Shown here: piece by piece, positions 9,601-16,773 of the stretch
How the letters are laid out: every line of letters begins with the position of its first letter
How positions within the stretch are numbered: position 1 is the stretch's first letter
Assembly: GCA_031291335.1 (NCBI GenBank)
Contig: JARLJF010000098.1
Location: 1 to 43,487 of the forward strand
DNA: 43,487 bases
Source: Pandoraea sp.
GTDB taxonomy: Bacteria; Pseudomonadota; Gammaproteobacteria; Burkholderiales; Burkholderiaceae
Direction: 5' to 3'
Program-made: the position numbers and the translations under genes
The notes under the pieces: model-generated
Told to the model about the DNA's origin: nothing
Databases searched by the model: none
What the model saw: only the letters and a program-made list of their open reading frames with translations

Positions 9601-10614
9601 TTCGTGTTGGCTGCGCGAGTAACGCGGGTGCAGCGCCGACAGCTTGATCGAGATGCCCGGGCCTTCATAGATGCCACGGCCGGCCGAGGCCTTGCCGATA
9701 GCGTGAATGGCTTGCTCGTAGCTCGCGTAGTAGCGCTGCGCGTCTTCTTCGGTCGTCGCGGCTTCGCCAAGCATGTCGTACGAGTAACGGAAGCCCTGAG
9801 CTTCGTACTTGCGGCTGTTGGCGAGGGCTTCGGAGATGGTTTCGCCGGTCACGAACTGCTCGCCCATCAGGCGCATGGCCATGTCCACGCCCTTGCGGAT
9901 GAGCGGCTCGCCGCCACGGCCGATCAGGCGCGTGAGGGCCTTGGTGAGACCCGCCTCGCTGGTGGTGGTGACGAGCTTGCCGGTGATCATCAGGCCCCAC
10001 GTGGCGGCGTTGACGAACATCGACGGCGAGTTGCCCATGTGGGCGTGCCAGTCGCCCTTGCTGATCTTGTCGCGGATCAGCGCGTCGCGCGTGGCCTTGT
10101 CGGGAATGCGCAGCAGGGCTTCGGCAAGGCACATGAGCGCCACGCCTTCCTGGCTGGACAGCGAGAATTCGTGAATCAGACCTTCCACGCCGCCGCCGGT
10201 GCTCTTGCCGCGCAGGGCGACGACGAGCTTGCGGGCGAGGTCCGACGCCGAGGTGGCGGTGGCCGGGGCCAGCTTGGCCTGACCGACCAGCACGGGCACG
10301 CACTCCGGCTCGGGACGGCGGTAGGCCGCCGTGATCGCCGCGCGCAACACCGACTGCGGTTGCACGTTCTGCGCGAACTCGAGGAACGGGTGCGGCACGG
10401 TGTCGTCGCCCGCATGGCCGTCGATCACCTCGGTGCCCGACTGGGTGGCGCCACTCAGTTCGGGCGGCAGCGCGCCGCTTTCAATGCGCTCCAGATAGGC
10501 GAAGATGGCCTGTTTGATGAGCCAGTGCGGGGTGCGCTCGATTTGCTGGGCGGCCGTCTTCAGCCGGGTGCGCAGGACGTCGTCGACCTTGACGCCAAGA
10601 GTGGTGTTAGCCAT
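6691..10614 (-). CDS. putA: Trifunctional PutA: proline dehydrogenase / P5C dehydrogenase / transcriptional repressor
   Basis: 1307 residues, close to E. coli PutA (1320). The N-terminal ~47 residues (MANTTLGVKVDDVLRTRLK...) form a ribbon-helix-helix DNA-binding domain. Next comes the FAD proline dehydrogenase barrel (about 200-560) with KGAYWDTEIKRAQ. The aldehyde dehydrogenase domain (about 640-1110) follows, with ISPWNFPLAIF, TGSTEVARII and the catalytic cysteine in AGQRCSALRVLC near residue 908. A C-terminal domain typical of long PutAs completes it. The protein converts proline to glutamate in two steps at the membrane and represses put genes when proline is absent. The ATG at 10614 begins the RHH domain exactly; an in-frame start at 10671 is rejected. 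A perfect inverted operator repeat lies 77 bases upstream. Confidence 0.97.
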   Translation of the reverse strand: MANTTLGVKVDDVLRTRLKTAAQQIERTPHWLIKQAIFAYLERIESGALPPELSGATQSGTEVIDGHAGDDTVPHPFLEFAQNVQPQSVLRAAITAAYRRPEPECVPVLVGQAKLAPATATSASDLARKLVVALRGKSTGGGVEGLIHEFSLSSQEGVALMCLAEALLRIPDKATRDALIRDKISKGDWHAHMGNSPSMFVNAATWGLMITGKLVTTTSEAGLTKALTRLIGRGGEPLIRKGVDMAMRLMGEQFVTGETISEALANSRKYEAQGFRYSYDMLGEAATTEEDAQRYYASYEQAIHAIGKASAGRGIYEGPGISIKLSALHPRYSRSQHERALTELLPRVQALAKLARSYDIGLNIDAEEADRLEISLDLLEALCFDPELAGWNGIGFVVQAYQKRCPFVIDFIIDLARRSRHRIMVRLVKGAYWDTEIKRAQVDGLEGYPVYTRKIYTDVSYLACAKKLLAVPDAIYPQFATHNAHTLSAIYHLAGNNYYPGQYEFQCLHGMGEPLYEEVVGPIASGKLARPCRVYAPVGTHETLLAYLVRRLLENGANTSFVNRIADETVSVDELIADPISEAEKVQPLGAPHAKIALPRDLYGTSRANSSGFDLSNEHRLASLSSALLASAGTQWRAAPLLADGERTTGSPRAVRNPADLRDVVGQVIEATSADVEAALAHAVAAAPIWQATPVEERADCLMRSADLLEAHMPTLMGLCVREAGKSLPNAVAEVREAVDFLRYYAAQIRQGFSNDTHRPLGPVLCISPWNFPLAIFVGQVAAALAAGNPVIAKPAEQTPLIAAEAVRLMQAAGVPSGALQLLPGTGETVGAALVADTRTKAVMFTGSTEVARIIARTLAERLDANGRPIPLIAETGGQNAMIVDSSALPEQVVYDVLASAFDSAGQRCSALRVLCLQDDIADKTLHMLKGAMQELAIGNPDRLAIDVGPVIDAEAQSGINHHIEQMRGKGFPVEQLTLPDAARHGTFVPPTLIELTDLKALQREVFGPVLHVIRFKRAHLDKLLDQINGTGYGLTFGVHTRIDETIAYVTERAHVGNVYVNRNVIGAVVGVQPFGGEGLSGTGPKAGGPMYLPRLLATRPAALAPELHRNEAALSPLVSYRDWLHAKGNTADSTAAIDRVDRYLATSALDATAVLPGPTGERNTYGLEPRGPVLCVAATPLGARTQLAAVLATGNNAVFTDSAAARELVSALPAPLGGRASVLAAGADAAAEPSLAAVLFEGDSDELRALNRRIATRNGPILSMQGLAPEALAAGDDYALERLLCERSVSVNTAAAGGNANLMTIG

Positions 10615-10690
10615 GGAAGGGTTACCTGATGACGCGAAAACGTGACACCCATAGCGGGTGAATTGCGGCATCGTAACCGGGTTTCAAAAG

Positions 10691-10724
10691 AGGTGCAACC
10701 AGCGTCAATATTCGGGTTGCACCT
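10691..10724. promoter_or_regulatory. PutA operator ahead of putA
   Basis: AGGTGCAACC (10691-10700) and GGTTGCACCT (10715-10724) are perfect 10-bp inverted arms separated by 14 bases. Each contains the GTTGCA core recognised by the PutA ribbon-helix-helix domain in E. coli. The element lies between sorB and putA, upstream of the putA start, and implies autoregulation. Confidence 0.75.
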
Positions 10725-10753
10725 GATGCGCCGGCAGCCACGCCGGGCGGGTG

Positions 10754-11101
10754 TTACTTCGGATCGTTGCCGTACGCGGTTCCCAGATACTCGGAGATCA
10801 GCTTGACCTGATCTTCCGGAATCGGCGCGCCGTACACCTTCACCATTTTCGTGACTTCCGCACTCCAGAAGGCCGCGGGCATCGGCGGTTGACTGTTGAT
10901 GTAGTCGACCGAGTGACACATCACGCACCATGCGCTGGCCGACTGATGGCCGGCGAGCGTCGAGGCCTTCAGTTGCGAGGTCTCCTGCGGCAGCTTGATG
11001 TCGAGCGCGTGGGCGGAGGTGGAGGCGAGGGCGAGGGTGCCAGCCAGACCGAGCAGTGCGGCCGCACACGTCGCGCGGTTGGCGAACTTCGAAACGTTCA
11101 T
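10754..11101 (-). CDS. sorB: Sulfite dehydrogenase cytochrome c subunit
   Basis: 115-residue periplasmic monohaem cytochrome c. A signal peptide ending near Ala-His-Ala (about residue 32) precedes the haem motif CVMCH (C59, C62, H63). A conserved PMPAAFWSAEV segment and a C-terminal helix (EDQVKLISEYLGTAYG) follow, with possible axial Met at the PMP segment. It accepts electrons from the molybdenum subunit SorA and passes them to the respiratory chain. It starts 14 bases after the sorA stop, with GGGGAA ahead of the ATG at 11101, so the two genes form one operon. Genome context (SorA immediately upstream) is the main basis for the name. Confidence 0.88.
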   Translation of the reverse strand: MNVSKFANRATCAAALLGLAGTLALASTSAHALDIKLPQETSQLKASTLAGHQSASAWCVMCHSVDYINSQPPMPAAFWSAEVTKMVKVYGAPIPEDQVKLISEYLGTAYGNDPK

Positions 11102-11115
11102 GATCGTTCCCCGTC

Positions 11116-12447
11116 TCATGCCGCGATCACGCGCACGGTTTCCACCCCGTTGCGCAGATAGCCGGCCGGATTCCACAGCGATTGCAGCGGTTGCGAGACC
11201 CCTGCGCGATTCGTCGCCCTGACTTTCAGTGCGTACTCGCCGGGTTGCGGCGGCGTGAAAGACGCCGTCCACTCGCGAAACGAATACTTCGACAGTTCGT
11301 TGCCCAGTTGAGCGGTCTGCCATGTCTGGCCGCCGTCGGCCGAGAACTGCACGTCGCGAATGCCTTCGCCGCCGTCGAACGCGATGCCGCGCACACGCAG
11401 CGCATGGCCCGCCGCCACTCGCTGGCCGTCGGTATGACTGGTGACGAACGAGCGCACGGTGAAGCGCCCGATCGGCTTCGTTTTCTCCGGGGCCTTGCCG
11501 GGGGCGACGCAATTGCAGTCGTTGTCGGGAATGCGGTACGCCGTGGCCATCCAGAAGCCGTCGAACACCTTGTCGACGACGTTGATGTCCGCCAGGTGCT
11601 TCACCCAATACGTGCCGTAGTAACCGGGCACGACCAGACGCACCGGAAAGCCGTTGAGCATCGGCAGATCCTGCCCGTTCATGGCGAACGCGATCATCAC
11701 TTCGCCGTCCATTGCGTGATCGAGGTCGAGCGCTTTCACGAACTCGGGCGTCGCCGGAATGATGGGCCGGTCGACGCCTTCGAACGTCACTTGCTTTGCG
11801 CCCGCCGCCACGCCGGCACGCTCGAGAATTCGCTTGAGCGGAATGCCGCGCCAGCGCGCGTTGCCCATCGCGCCGTTAGCGATCTGCCCGCCACCGACGC
11901 GCGGTTCGAAGAAGCCGCGGCTGTTGCCCGAGCATTGATGCACCGCCACGATTTCCACCGGCGCGCCATAGTCCTTCTTGAGCGACGCGAGCGAGATGTC
12001 GAGCGGTCTGGCGACGCTGCCGCCCACGCGAATCCGGTGCTTCGCCGGATCGATGTCGGTCGGAATGCCCGCGAGGTGATAACGCACGAAGAACGCATCG
12101 TTCGGCGTAATCAGCCCGTCGTTGAAGACTTCGAACGGCGTTTCCAGTTGCGGCGGACGCGCCGTCAGCCGGATCAGCGCACGCTTCTGCGGGTACGCCA
12201 CCAGTTCGCGCTCGCCGTTCGCAAACGGCAGCGTGACCGTCTGCGGTGCGGTCGTCGCGGCGAGTACATCGAGCGCGCGCCCGGCGAGACTGGCGCCGAC
12301 GCCCAAGGCACCGGCACGTCGCAGGAAGCGGCGCCGCGAGGCTTCGGCCATCGGGGACAGCGTGGAGAGTGAGGATTCGGAGGGAATGAGGGACGGCGTA
12401 GCGAGATGCGGCGCCGTGGGGGCGGCGCTCCGGTCGTGCGACTTCAT
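11116..12447 (-). CDS. sorA: Sulfite dehydrogenase molybdopterin subunit
   Basis: 443 residues with a twin-arginine signal (SRRRFLRRAGALGVGAS around residues 37-52), so it is exported folded with its cofactor. It has the sulfite-oxidase fold: a molybdopterin domain with the Mo-ligating cysteine in VHQCSGNSRGFF (near residue 172) and FPVRLVVPGYYGTYWVKHL, then a C-terminal Mo-co dimerisation domain (ADGGQTWQTAQLG, then PGEYALKVRATN). It oxidises sulfite to sulfate in the periplasm, with SorB as electron acceptor. The ATG at 12447 is preceded by AGGAGAC; the frame extends upstream to 12552 without homology. A TTGACA hexamer on the minus strand (12552-12547) and a 16-bp near-palindrome just beyond it could form the promoter region. 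It is distinct from SoxC encoded at 36.9 kb. Confidence 0.92.
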   Translation of the reverse strand: MKSHDRSAAPTAPHLATPSLIPSESSLSTLSPMAEASRRRFLRRAGALGVGASLAGRALDVLAATTAPQTVTLPFANGERELVAYPQKRALIRLTARPPQLETPFEVFNDGLITPNDAFFVRYHLAGIPTDIDPAKHRIRVGGSVARPLDISLASLKKDYGAPVEIVAVHQCSGNSRGFFEPRVGGGQIANGAMGNARWRGIPLKRILERAGVAAGAKQVTFEGVDRPIIPATPEFVKALDLDHAMDGEVMIAFAMNGQDLPMLNGFPVRLVVPGYYGTYWVKHLADINVVDKVFDGFWMATAYRIPDNDCNCVAPGKAPEKTKPIGRFTVRSFVTSHTDGQRVAAGHALRVRGIAFDGGEGIRDVQFSADGGQTWQTAQLGNELSKYSFREWTASFTPPQPGEYALKVRATNRAGVSQPLQSLWNPAGYLRNGVETVRVIAA

Positions 12448-12565
12448 CGGATGTCTCCTATAGGACTTCTTATCGTGCGGATGACGTGAACCGTGCGACG
12501 TGCGGCGATCGACTGATGGCCGCATCGTCGGAGATTCTGGCGATGTTGTCAAATTTCCGGAACGT

Positions 12566-12581
12566 TATATACCGGTTTATA
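12566..12581. promoter_or_regulatory. 16-bp AT-flanked palindrome upstream of sorAB
   Basis: TATATACCGGTTTATA is symmetric except for one base pair and overlaps the priA stop codon. It is a conspicuous AT-rich island in GC-rich DNA, about 120 bases upstream of the sorA start. It could be an operator for sorAB; the binding protein is unknown. Confidence 0.35.
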
Positions 12582-15057
12582 TTTCGAGTGGATCGACTTC
12601 GAGGTGCCAGCGCACGGGGGCCTTGAGCGCGCGTAGCTCGCCCATCCAATGCGTGAGGAAGCGTTGAAGGGCGCCGCGATGCGCACTCTCGACCACGAGC
12701 TGGGCGCGGTCGGTGCCCGCGATGCGGACCATGGTCATCGGCACCGGGTCCCAGAGGGAAATGCGGGGATCGTTCAACGCCGGGGTGGCGGCGATTTCGC
12801 GGGCCTGTTTGAGGAACGTCATGGCGTCGTCGAGACGCCGGGCTTCGGCGCGTAGCAACGCCTGATGCGTATACGGCGGCAACAGCGCGACGCGGCGCTC
12901 CTCCAGTTGCTGTGCTGCGAAGCCCGCGTAGTCATGGCGCATGAGCGACGCGAACAGCGGGTGCGACGCGTAGCGCGTCTGAATCAGAACGTCGCCAGGG
13001 CCGTCGGCACGGGCTGCACGTCCGGCGCGTCCGGCCACTTGCATCAACTGGGCGAAAAGACGCTCGGCCGCCCGGAAGTCGTGCGAGAACAGGGCGCTGT
13101 CGGCGTTGACCACGCCCACGAGCGTTACGTTGCGGAAGTCGTGACCCTTGGCGACCATCTGCGTGCCGATCAGGATGTCGACTTCGCCGGCATGCACCTG
13201 GGCGAACAGCGCCTGCGCGCTGCCTTTGCGGCGCGTGCTGTCGGCGTCGATGCGGGCGAGGCGTGCCTCGGGGAGGTGCTCGGCGAGCGCTTCTTCGATA
13301 CGTTGCGTGCCGCGTCCCAGCGGCGCGAGATCGAGGTTGCCGCAGTCGGGACACGCATGCGGAATGCGCGACTCGGCGCCGCAGTGATGGCAGCGCAGTC
13401 GCCGCTCGGGCTTGTGCAGCACCATGTGCGCGCTGCATCGGCGGCAATCGCTGATCCAGCCGCAGGCGTCGCAGTTGAGCACCGGGGCGTAGCCGCGACG
13501 GTTCAGGAACAGCAAGCTTTGCTCGCCCGCGTCGAACCGTGCGCGAATGGAGGCGAGCAAGGGTTGCGACAATCCTTCGTGGACCGTGCGCTGACGCTTG
13601 CGCTCGATCTCCATGTCGATGAGCGAGACGCGCGGCAGCACCGCATCGGGCGTGGCGCGCTCGGGCATCGCGAGGCGCACGTAGCGGCCCTGTTCGGCGC
13701 GTCGCCAGCTATCGAGAGACGGTGTGGCCGAGCCGAGAACGACCGGAATCCGCAGCCGGTTCGCGCGCCAGATGGCGAGGTCGCGTGCCGAGTAACGCAG
13801 GCCTTCCTGTTGCTTGTAGGACGGATCGTGCTCTTCGTCGACGACGATCAGGCGCAGATGCGGCAGCGACGCCATCACCGCGAGGCGTGTGCCGAGCACG
13901 ATGCGGGCTTCGCCACGATGTGCCGCCAGCCAGTGCCGGGCGCGTTCGCCTTCGGCCAGTCCGCTGTGCAGGGTGACGAGCGTCTCGTCGGGGAATCGCT
14001 TGCGGAAGACGCCTTCGAGCTGCGGCGTCAGATTGATTTCCGGCACGAGGACGAGCACCTGCGCGTCGGATTGGCGCAGGGCTTCGGCCACCGCGCGCAA
14101 ATAGACTTCCGTCTTGCCGCTGCCGGTCACGCCATAAAGCAGGAATGGCGCGCAGGCGGGGGCGTCGGCCGCATTACCCTCGCCGGTCGACGGTGCGCGC
14201 TCGAGGCGCTGGGTGCCCGCCGCTTCAAGGGCATCATGGATGGCCGCGACGGCATCGGCCTGACCGATGGTCAGGGTCTTGGTGGCGCCGGGGGGGTCTT
14301 CGCTGACGGGATAGACGTCGGTGCCCGCATTGGTCGGGCCGGCGCCCGATGCGTCATCGGTCTGGTGTGCGTCGTCTTCCTCGCCCGCAACGGCGGCGTC
14401 GCGTACCGCTTCATGGAACGGTACGGTTTCGACGACCACCCATCCGGCGGCGGCCCACTGTTTGAGCACGTCGGCGGCCTTCGAGCACAGGGCCTTCGCT
14501 TCATCGGCATCGAGCGTGCCCGCTTGCGCGAGGCCCTCGGCGAGCCGACGCTGCGCGCGCAGCCGCGCCGGCACGTTGTCCATGAGGGTGGTCAACGCGC
14601 CGTCGGCGATGCGGTAACGTTGCACGCCACGCTGCGCGAGCAGTCGCGGCCAGCGCATGGGCGTGCGCAAATGACCCGGTACGGCAGGGAGCGCCACTTC
14701 GCCAACGCCGCGCTGGTAGTAACGCGACGCGAACTGCATCAGGTCACGCCAATCGTCGCCGAGCGGTGGCAATTCGTGCCAGACGGACGTCACGTCGCGC
14801 AGCTTTGCCGGGTCGACTTCGCTGCGCTGCGTCAATTCCCAGACAATGCCCACCACCTGTCGTCGCCCGAACGGGACTTGCACCAACTGACCGAGGCTGG
14901 CCGCCTGATCGAGCCGGTAGTCGAACAACGTCAGAAGGGGCGTATCGAGCGCCACGCGGGCGATAGCGGGCGTGCCGGTGCGCGGTTGGGCCACCGGAGA
15001 CAGCGCATCGTCGGTCGATGCAGGAGACGGGTCGGACAGGTCGTCGGCGCGGGTCAA
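12577..15057 (-). CDS. priA: Primosomal protein N' (replication restart helicase PriA)
   Basis: 826 residues, about 90 longer than E. coli PriA. Present in order are the N-terminal DNA-binding domain, Walker A in YGVTGSGKTEVYL (near residue 305), the DEAH-type box VDEEHDPSYKQQEG, and a zinc-binding region with paired cysteines (CDACGWISDCRRC, then CHHCG and CPDCG). Helicase motifs V-VI follow (GTQMVAKGHDF, VAGRAGRA). It reloads the replisome at stalled forks. The extra length is mainly an acidic, low-complexity insert (about residues 217-265) plus a second linker before Walker A. The start is uncertain: a TTG at 15057 is used because there is no in-frame ATG before the conserved N-terminus; the frame is open further upstream, and an in-frame GTG lies within ARVALDTPLL. 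Two DnaA-box matches lie in the upstream gap. Confidence 0.93.
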   Translation of the reverse strand: MTRADDLSDPSPASTDDALSPVAQPRTGTPAIARVALDTPLLTLFDYRLDQAASLGQLVQVPFGRRQVVGIVWELTQRSEVDPAKLRDVTSVWHELPPLGDDWRDLMQFASRYYQRGVGEVALPAVPGHLRTPMRWPRLLAQRGVQRYRIADGALTTLMDNVPARLRAQRRLAEGLAQAGTLDADEAKALCSKAADVLKQWAAAGWVVVETVPFHEAVRDAAVAGEEDDAHQTDDASGAGPTNAGTDVYPVSEDPPGATKTLTIGQADAVAAIHDALEAAGTQRLERAPSTGEGNAADAPACAPFLLYGVTGSGKTEVYLRAVAEALRQSDAQVLVLVPEINLTPQLEGVFRKRFPDETLVTLHSGLAEGERARHWLAAHRGEARIVLGTRLAVMASLPHLRLIVVDEEHDPSYKQQEGLRYSARDLAIWRANRLRIPVVLGSATPSLDSWRRAEQGRYVRLAMPERATPDAVLPRVSLIDMEIERKRQRTVHEGLSQPLLASIRARFDAGEQSLLFLNRRGYAPVLNCDACGWISDCRRCSAHMVLHKPERRLRCHHCGAESRIPHACPDCGNLDLAPLGRGTQRIEEALAEHLPEARLARIDADSTRRKGSAQALFAQVHAGEVDILIGTQMVAKGHDFRNVTLVGVVNADSALFSHDFRAAERLFAQLMQVAGRAGRAARADGPGDVLIQTRYASHPLFASLMRHDYAGFAAQQLEERRVALLPPYTHQALLRAEARRLDDAMTFLKQAREIAATPALNDPRISLWDPVPMTMVRIAGTDRAQLVVESAHRGALQRFLTHWMGELRALKAPVRWHLEVDPLEI

Positions 15058-15129
15058 ACTTAAAGTGAATCCTGAGAAGTCTCGGTAAACCCCGGATTTG
15101 AGTCGGCTTTCCGGCAGGCTCGAAACGCT

Positions 15130-15138
15130 TGTGGATAA
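15130..15138 (-). promoter_or_regulatory. DnaA-box match 1 ahead of priA
   Basis: TGTGGATAA on the plus strand is TTATCCACA on the minus strand, the exact high-affinity DnaA box. It lies about 73 bases upstream of the priA start. Confidence 0.5.
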
Positions 15139-15308
15139 CTATGTTGAGAACTGTGGGGATTATCGCTCGCCAGCCTCGCCGCACGGCCCTCACGTCGCGT
15201 AAAGCCTCGACTTTGCAAGAATCAAAAATGCTTTTTGATCAATAGCTTATGAATAACGTCGATGGCGCATCCCCGTCGACTCTCACTTGCGGCGGCGCAG
15301 CGAGAATT

Positions 15309-15317
15309 TGTGCATAA
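15309..15317 (-). promoter_or_regulatory. DnaA-box match 2 ahead of priA
   Basis: TGTGCATAA is TTATGCACA on the minus strand and fits the consensus TTATNCACA. It lies 170 bases from the first box, in the same orientation. Confidence 0.45.
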
Positions 15318-15452
15318 GTCTTCGGGACAACTCCGCAAATTGGAGGGGTTATTCCACTGCGATTCCCTTGACATTCCCCACTTGAAACGGTGGTTGGGTT
15401 TGCCGGGCGAAATGCCCCGCGAACCCGCACCACCGCTTGGGGACGTGGCCGA

Positions 15453-16523
15453 TTACGCCGACTGGCGCAGCTTCCGGCTGTAGCTGTGCACTTCGTCGAC
15501 GAGCGCCGCGACGTGTTCGGGCTGGGTGAACTGCGAAATTCCGTGGCCCAGATTGAAGACATGACCGGGCGCATTGCCGTACGCATCGAGCAGGCGGCGC
15601 ACTTCCGTGCGGATGGCCTCGGGCGCCGCGAACAGTGCGGTCGGGTCGAAATTGCCTTGCAGTGCACAACGCTCGCCCACGCGGCGGCGAGCGGCCGCGA
15701 GATCGACGGTCCAGTCGAGGCCGATGGCATCGGGGCCGGTATCCGCAATGGCTTCGAGCCATTGACCGCCGCCCTTGGTGAAGACGATGTGCGGAATCCG
15801 CGCGCCGTTCCATTCCCGGTGCACGCCTGCCAGCGCCTTCTGCATGTAGGCGAGCGAGAACCGCTGATAGAGGCCGTCGGCCAGCGCACCGCCCCAGGTG
15901 TCGAACACCATGATGGCCTGCGCGCCCGCTTCGATCTGGGCGTTGAGGTAGGCGGCGACGGCGCGGGCGTTGGTCTCGAGGATGTGCGTCATCAGATCGG
16001 GACGCTCGTACATCATCGTCTTGACGGTACGGTAGTCGGCCGAGCCTGACCCTTCGACCATATAGCACGCGAGCGTCCACGGGCTGCCCGAGAAACCGAT
16101 CAGCGGCACGCGTCCGTTCAGGGCGCGGCGGATCTCGGTCACGGCGTCGAAGACATAACGCAGGCTGTCGAGGTCCGGTGCCTGCAGGCGGCGCACGTCG
16201 TCTTCGGTGCGCAGCGGGCGCGCAAAGCGCGGTCCTTCGCCGGCTTCGAACGACAGACCGAGACCCATGGCGTCGGGAATGGTGAGGATGTCCGAGAACA
16301 GGATGGCGGCGTCGAGCGGGAAGCGCTCGAGCGGCTGCAGCGTGACCTCGGTGGCGTAGGCGGGATTCTTGGCGAGTGCCAGGAAGCTACCGGCCTTGGC
16401 GCGGGTGGCGTTGTATTCGGGCAGGTACCGGCCCGCCTGGCGCATCAGCCAGATCGGCGTGTACTCGGTCGGCTGGCGCAGCAAGGCGCGCAGGAAAGTA
16501 TCGTTTTGCAGAGCTTGGGACAC
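15453..16523 (-). CDS. hemE: Uroporphyrinogen decarboxylase
   Basis: 356-residue cytosolic enzyme of haem synthesis that decarboxylates uroporphyrinogen III four times to coproporphyrinogen III. The N-terminal hallmark is [20 protein letters not shown], followed by [20 protein letters not shown] with the essential aspartate. [16 protein letters not shown] and the C-terminal [17 protein letters not shown] also fit HemE. I place the start at the GTG at 16523 because the following residues ([17 protein letters not shown]) align with the normal HemE N-terminus. An in-frame ATG at 16562 would add 13 residues without homology; neither has a strong ribosome-binding site, so the start is uncertain. 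It lies upstream of priA on the same strand and diverges from the cyclohexadienyl-dehydratase-like gene. Confidence 0.95.
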   Translation of the reverse strand: MSQALQNDTFLRALLRQPTEYTPIWLMRQAGRYLPEYNATRAKAGSFLALAKNPAYATEVTLQPLERFPLDAAILFSDILTIPDAMGLGLSFEAGEGPRFARPLRTEDDVRRLQAPDLDSLRYVFDAVTEIRRALNGRVPLIGFSGSPWTLACYMVEGSGSADYRTVKTMMYERPDLMTHILETNARAVAAYLNAQIEAGAQAIMVFDTWGGALADGLYQRFSLAYMQKALAGVHREWNGARIPHIVFTKGGGQWLEAIADTGPDAIGLDWTVDLAAARRRVGERCALQGNFDPTALFAAPEAIRTEVRRLLDAYGNAPGHVFNLGHGISQFTQPEHVAALVDEVHSYSRKLRQSA

Positions 16524-16773
16524 GTCGCGGCGGTGGGTTGGATGATTTGAGCAAGCGGCCATTTTACTCGGGTATCCCGGGGCCGGTCGCTTTGCGAGCT
16601 GTTATGCCGCACATAAGGCGTGGGTGACCTGACGATCCGGTGGTGCGCTACGTCGGCACAGGGGCCGCGCGGGTTGGCGCCGGACCGCCGAGTCATTAGT
16701 ATTAAGCCCCACGAGCTGCGTCAGACAGTTCGCATAAATCGTGCGTCACGACGCCAATATTCAGGAGACAAGC

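Larger units (their letters stand above)
15058..15452. other. hemE-priA intergenic region with DnaA-box matches (395 bases)
   Basis: No convincing gene is seen. The gap is unusually rich in short AT tracts. It contains two exact matches to the DnaA-box consensus in the same orientation, TGTGGATAA (15130-15138) and TGTGCATAA (15309-15317). Between them, 15221-15239 is a perfect AT-rich inverted repeat (ATCAAAAA, loop TGC, TTTTTGAT). A plus-strand frame of 73 codons (15262-15483) crosses into hemE antisense and has no recognisable features. Confidence 0.6.

Noticed and set aside
8152..10629. 825-codon plus-strand open frame opposite putA
   Set aside because: It is an antisense shadow of the well-conserved putA; its translation is Arg/Gly/Ala/His-rich low-complexity sequence with no domain.
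12865..15063. 732-codon plus-strand open frame opposite priA
   Set aside because: Antisense shadow of priA caused by high GC codon use, with no recognisable motifs or ribosome-binding site.
15262..15483. 73-codon plus-strand frame in the hemE-priA gap
   Set aside because: It runs into hemE antisense, has no ribosome-binding site and no familiar sequence.
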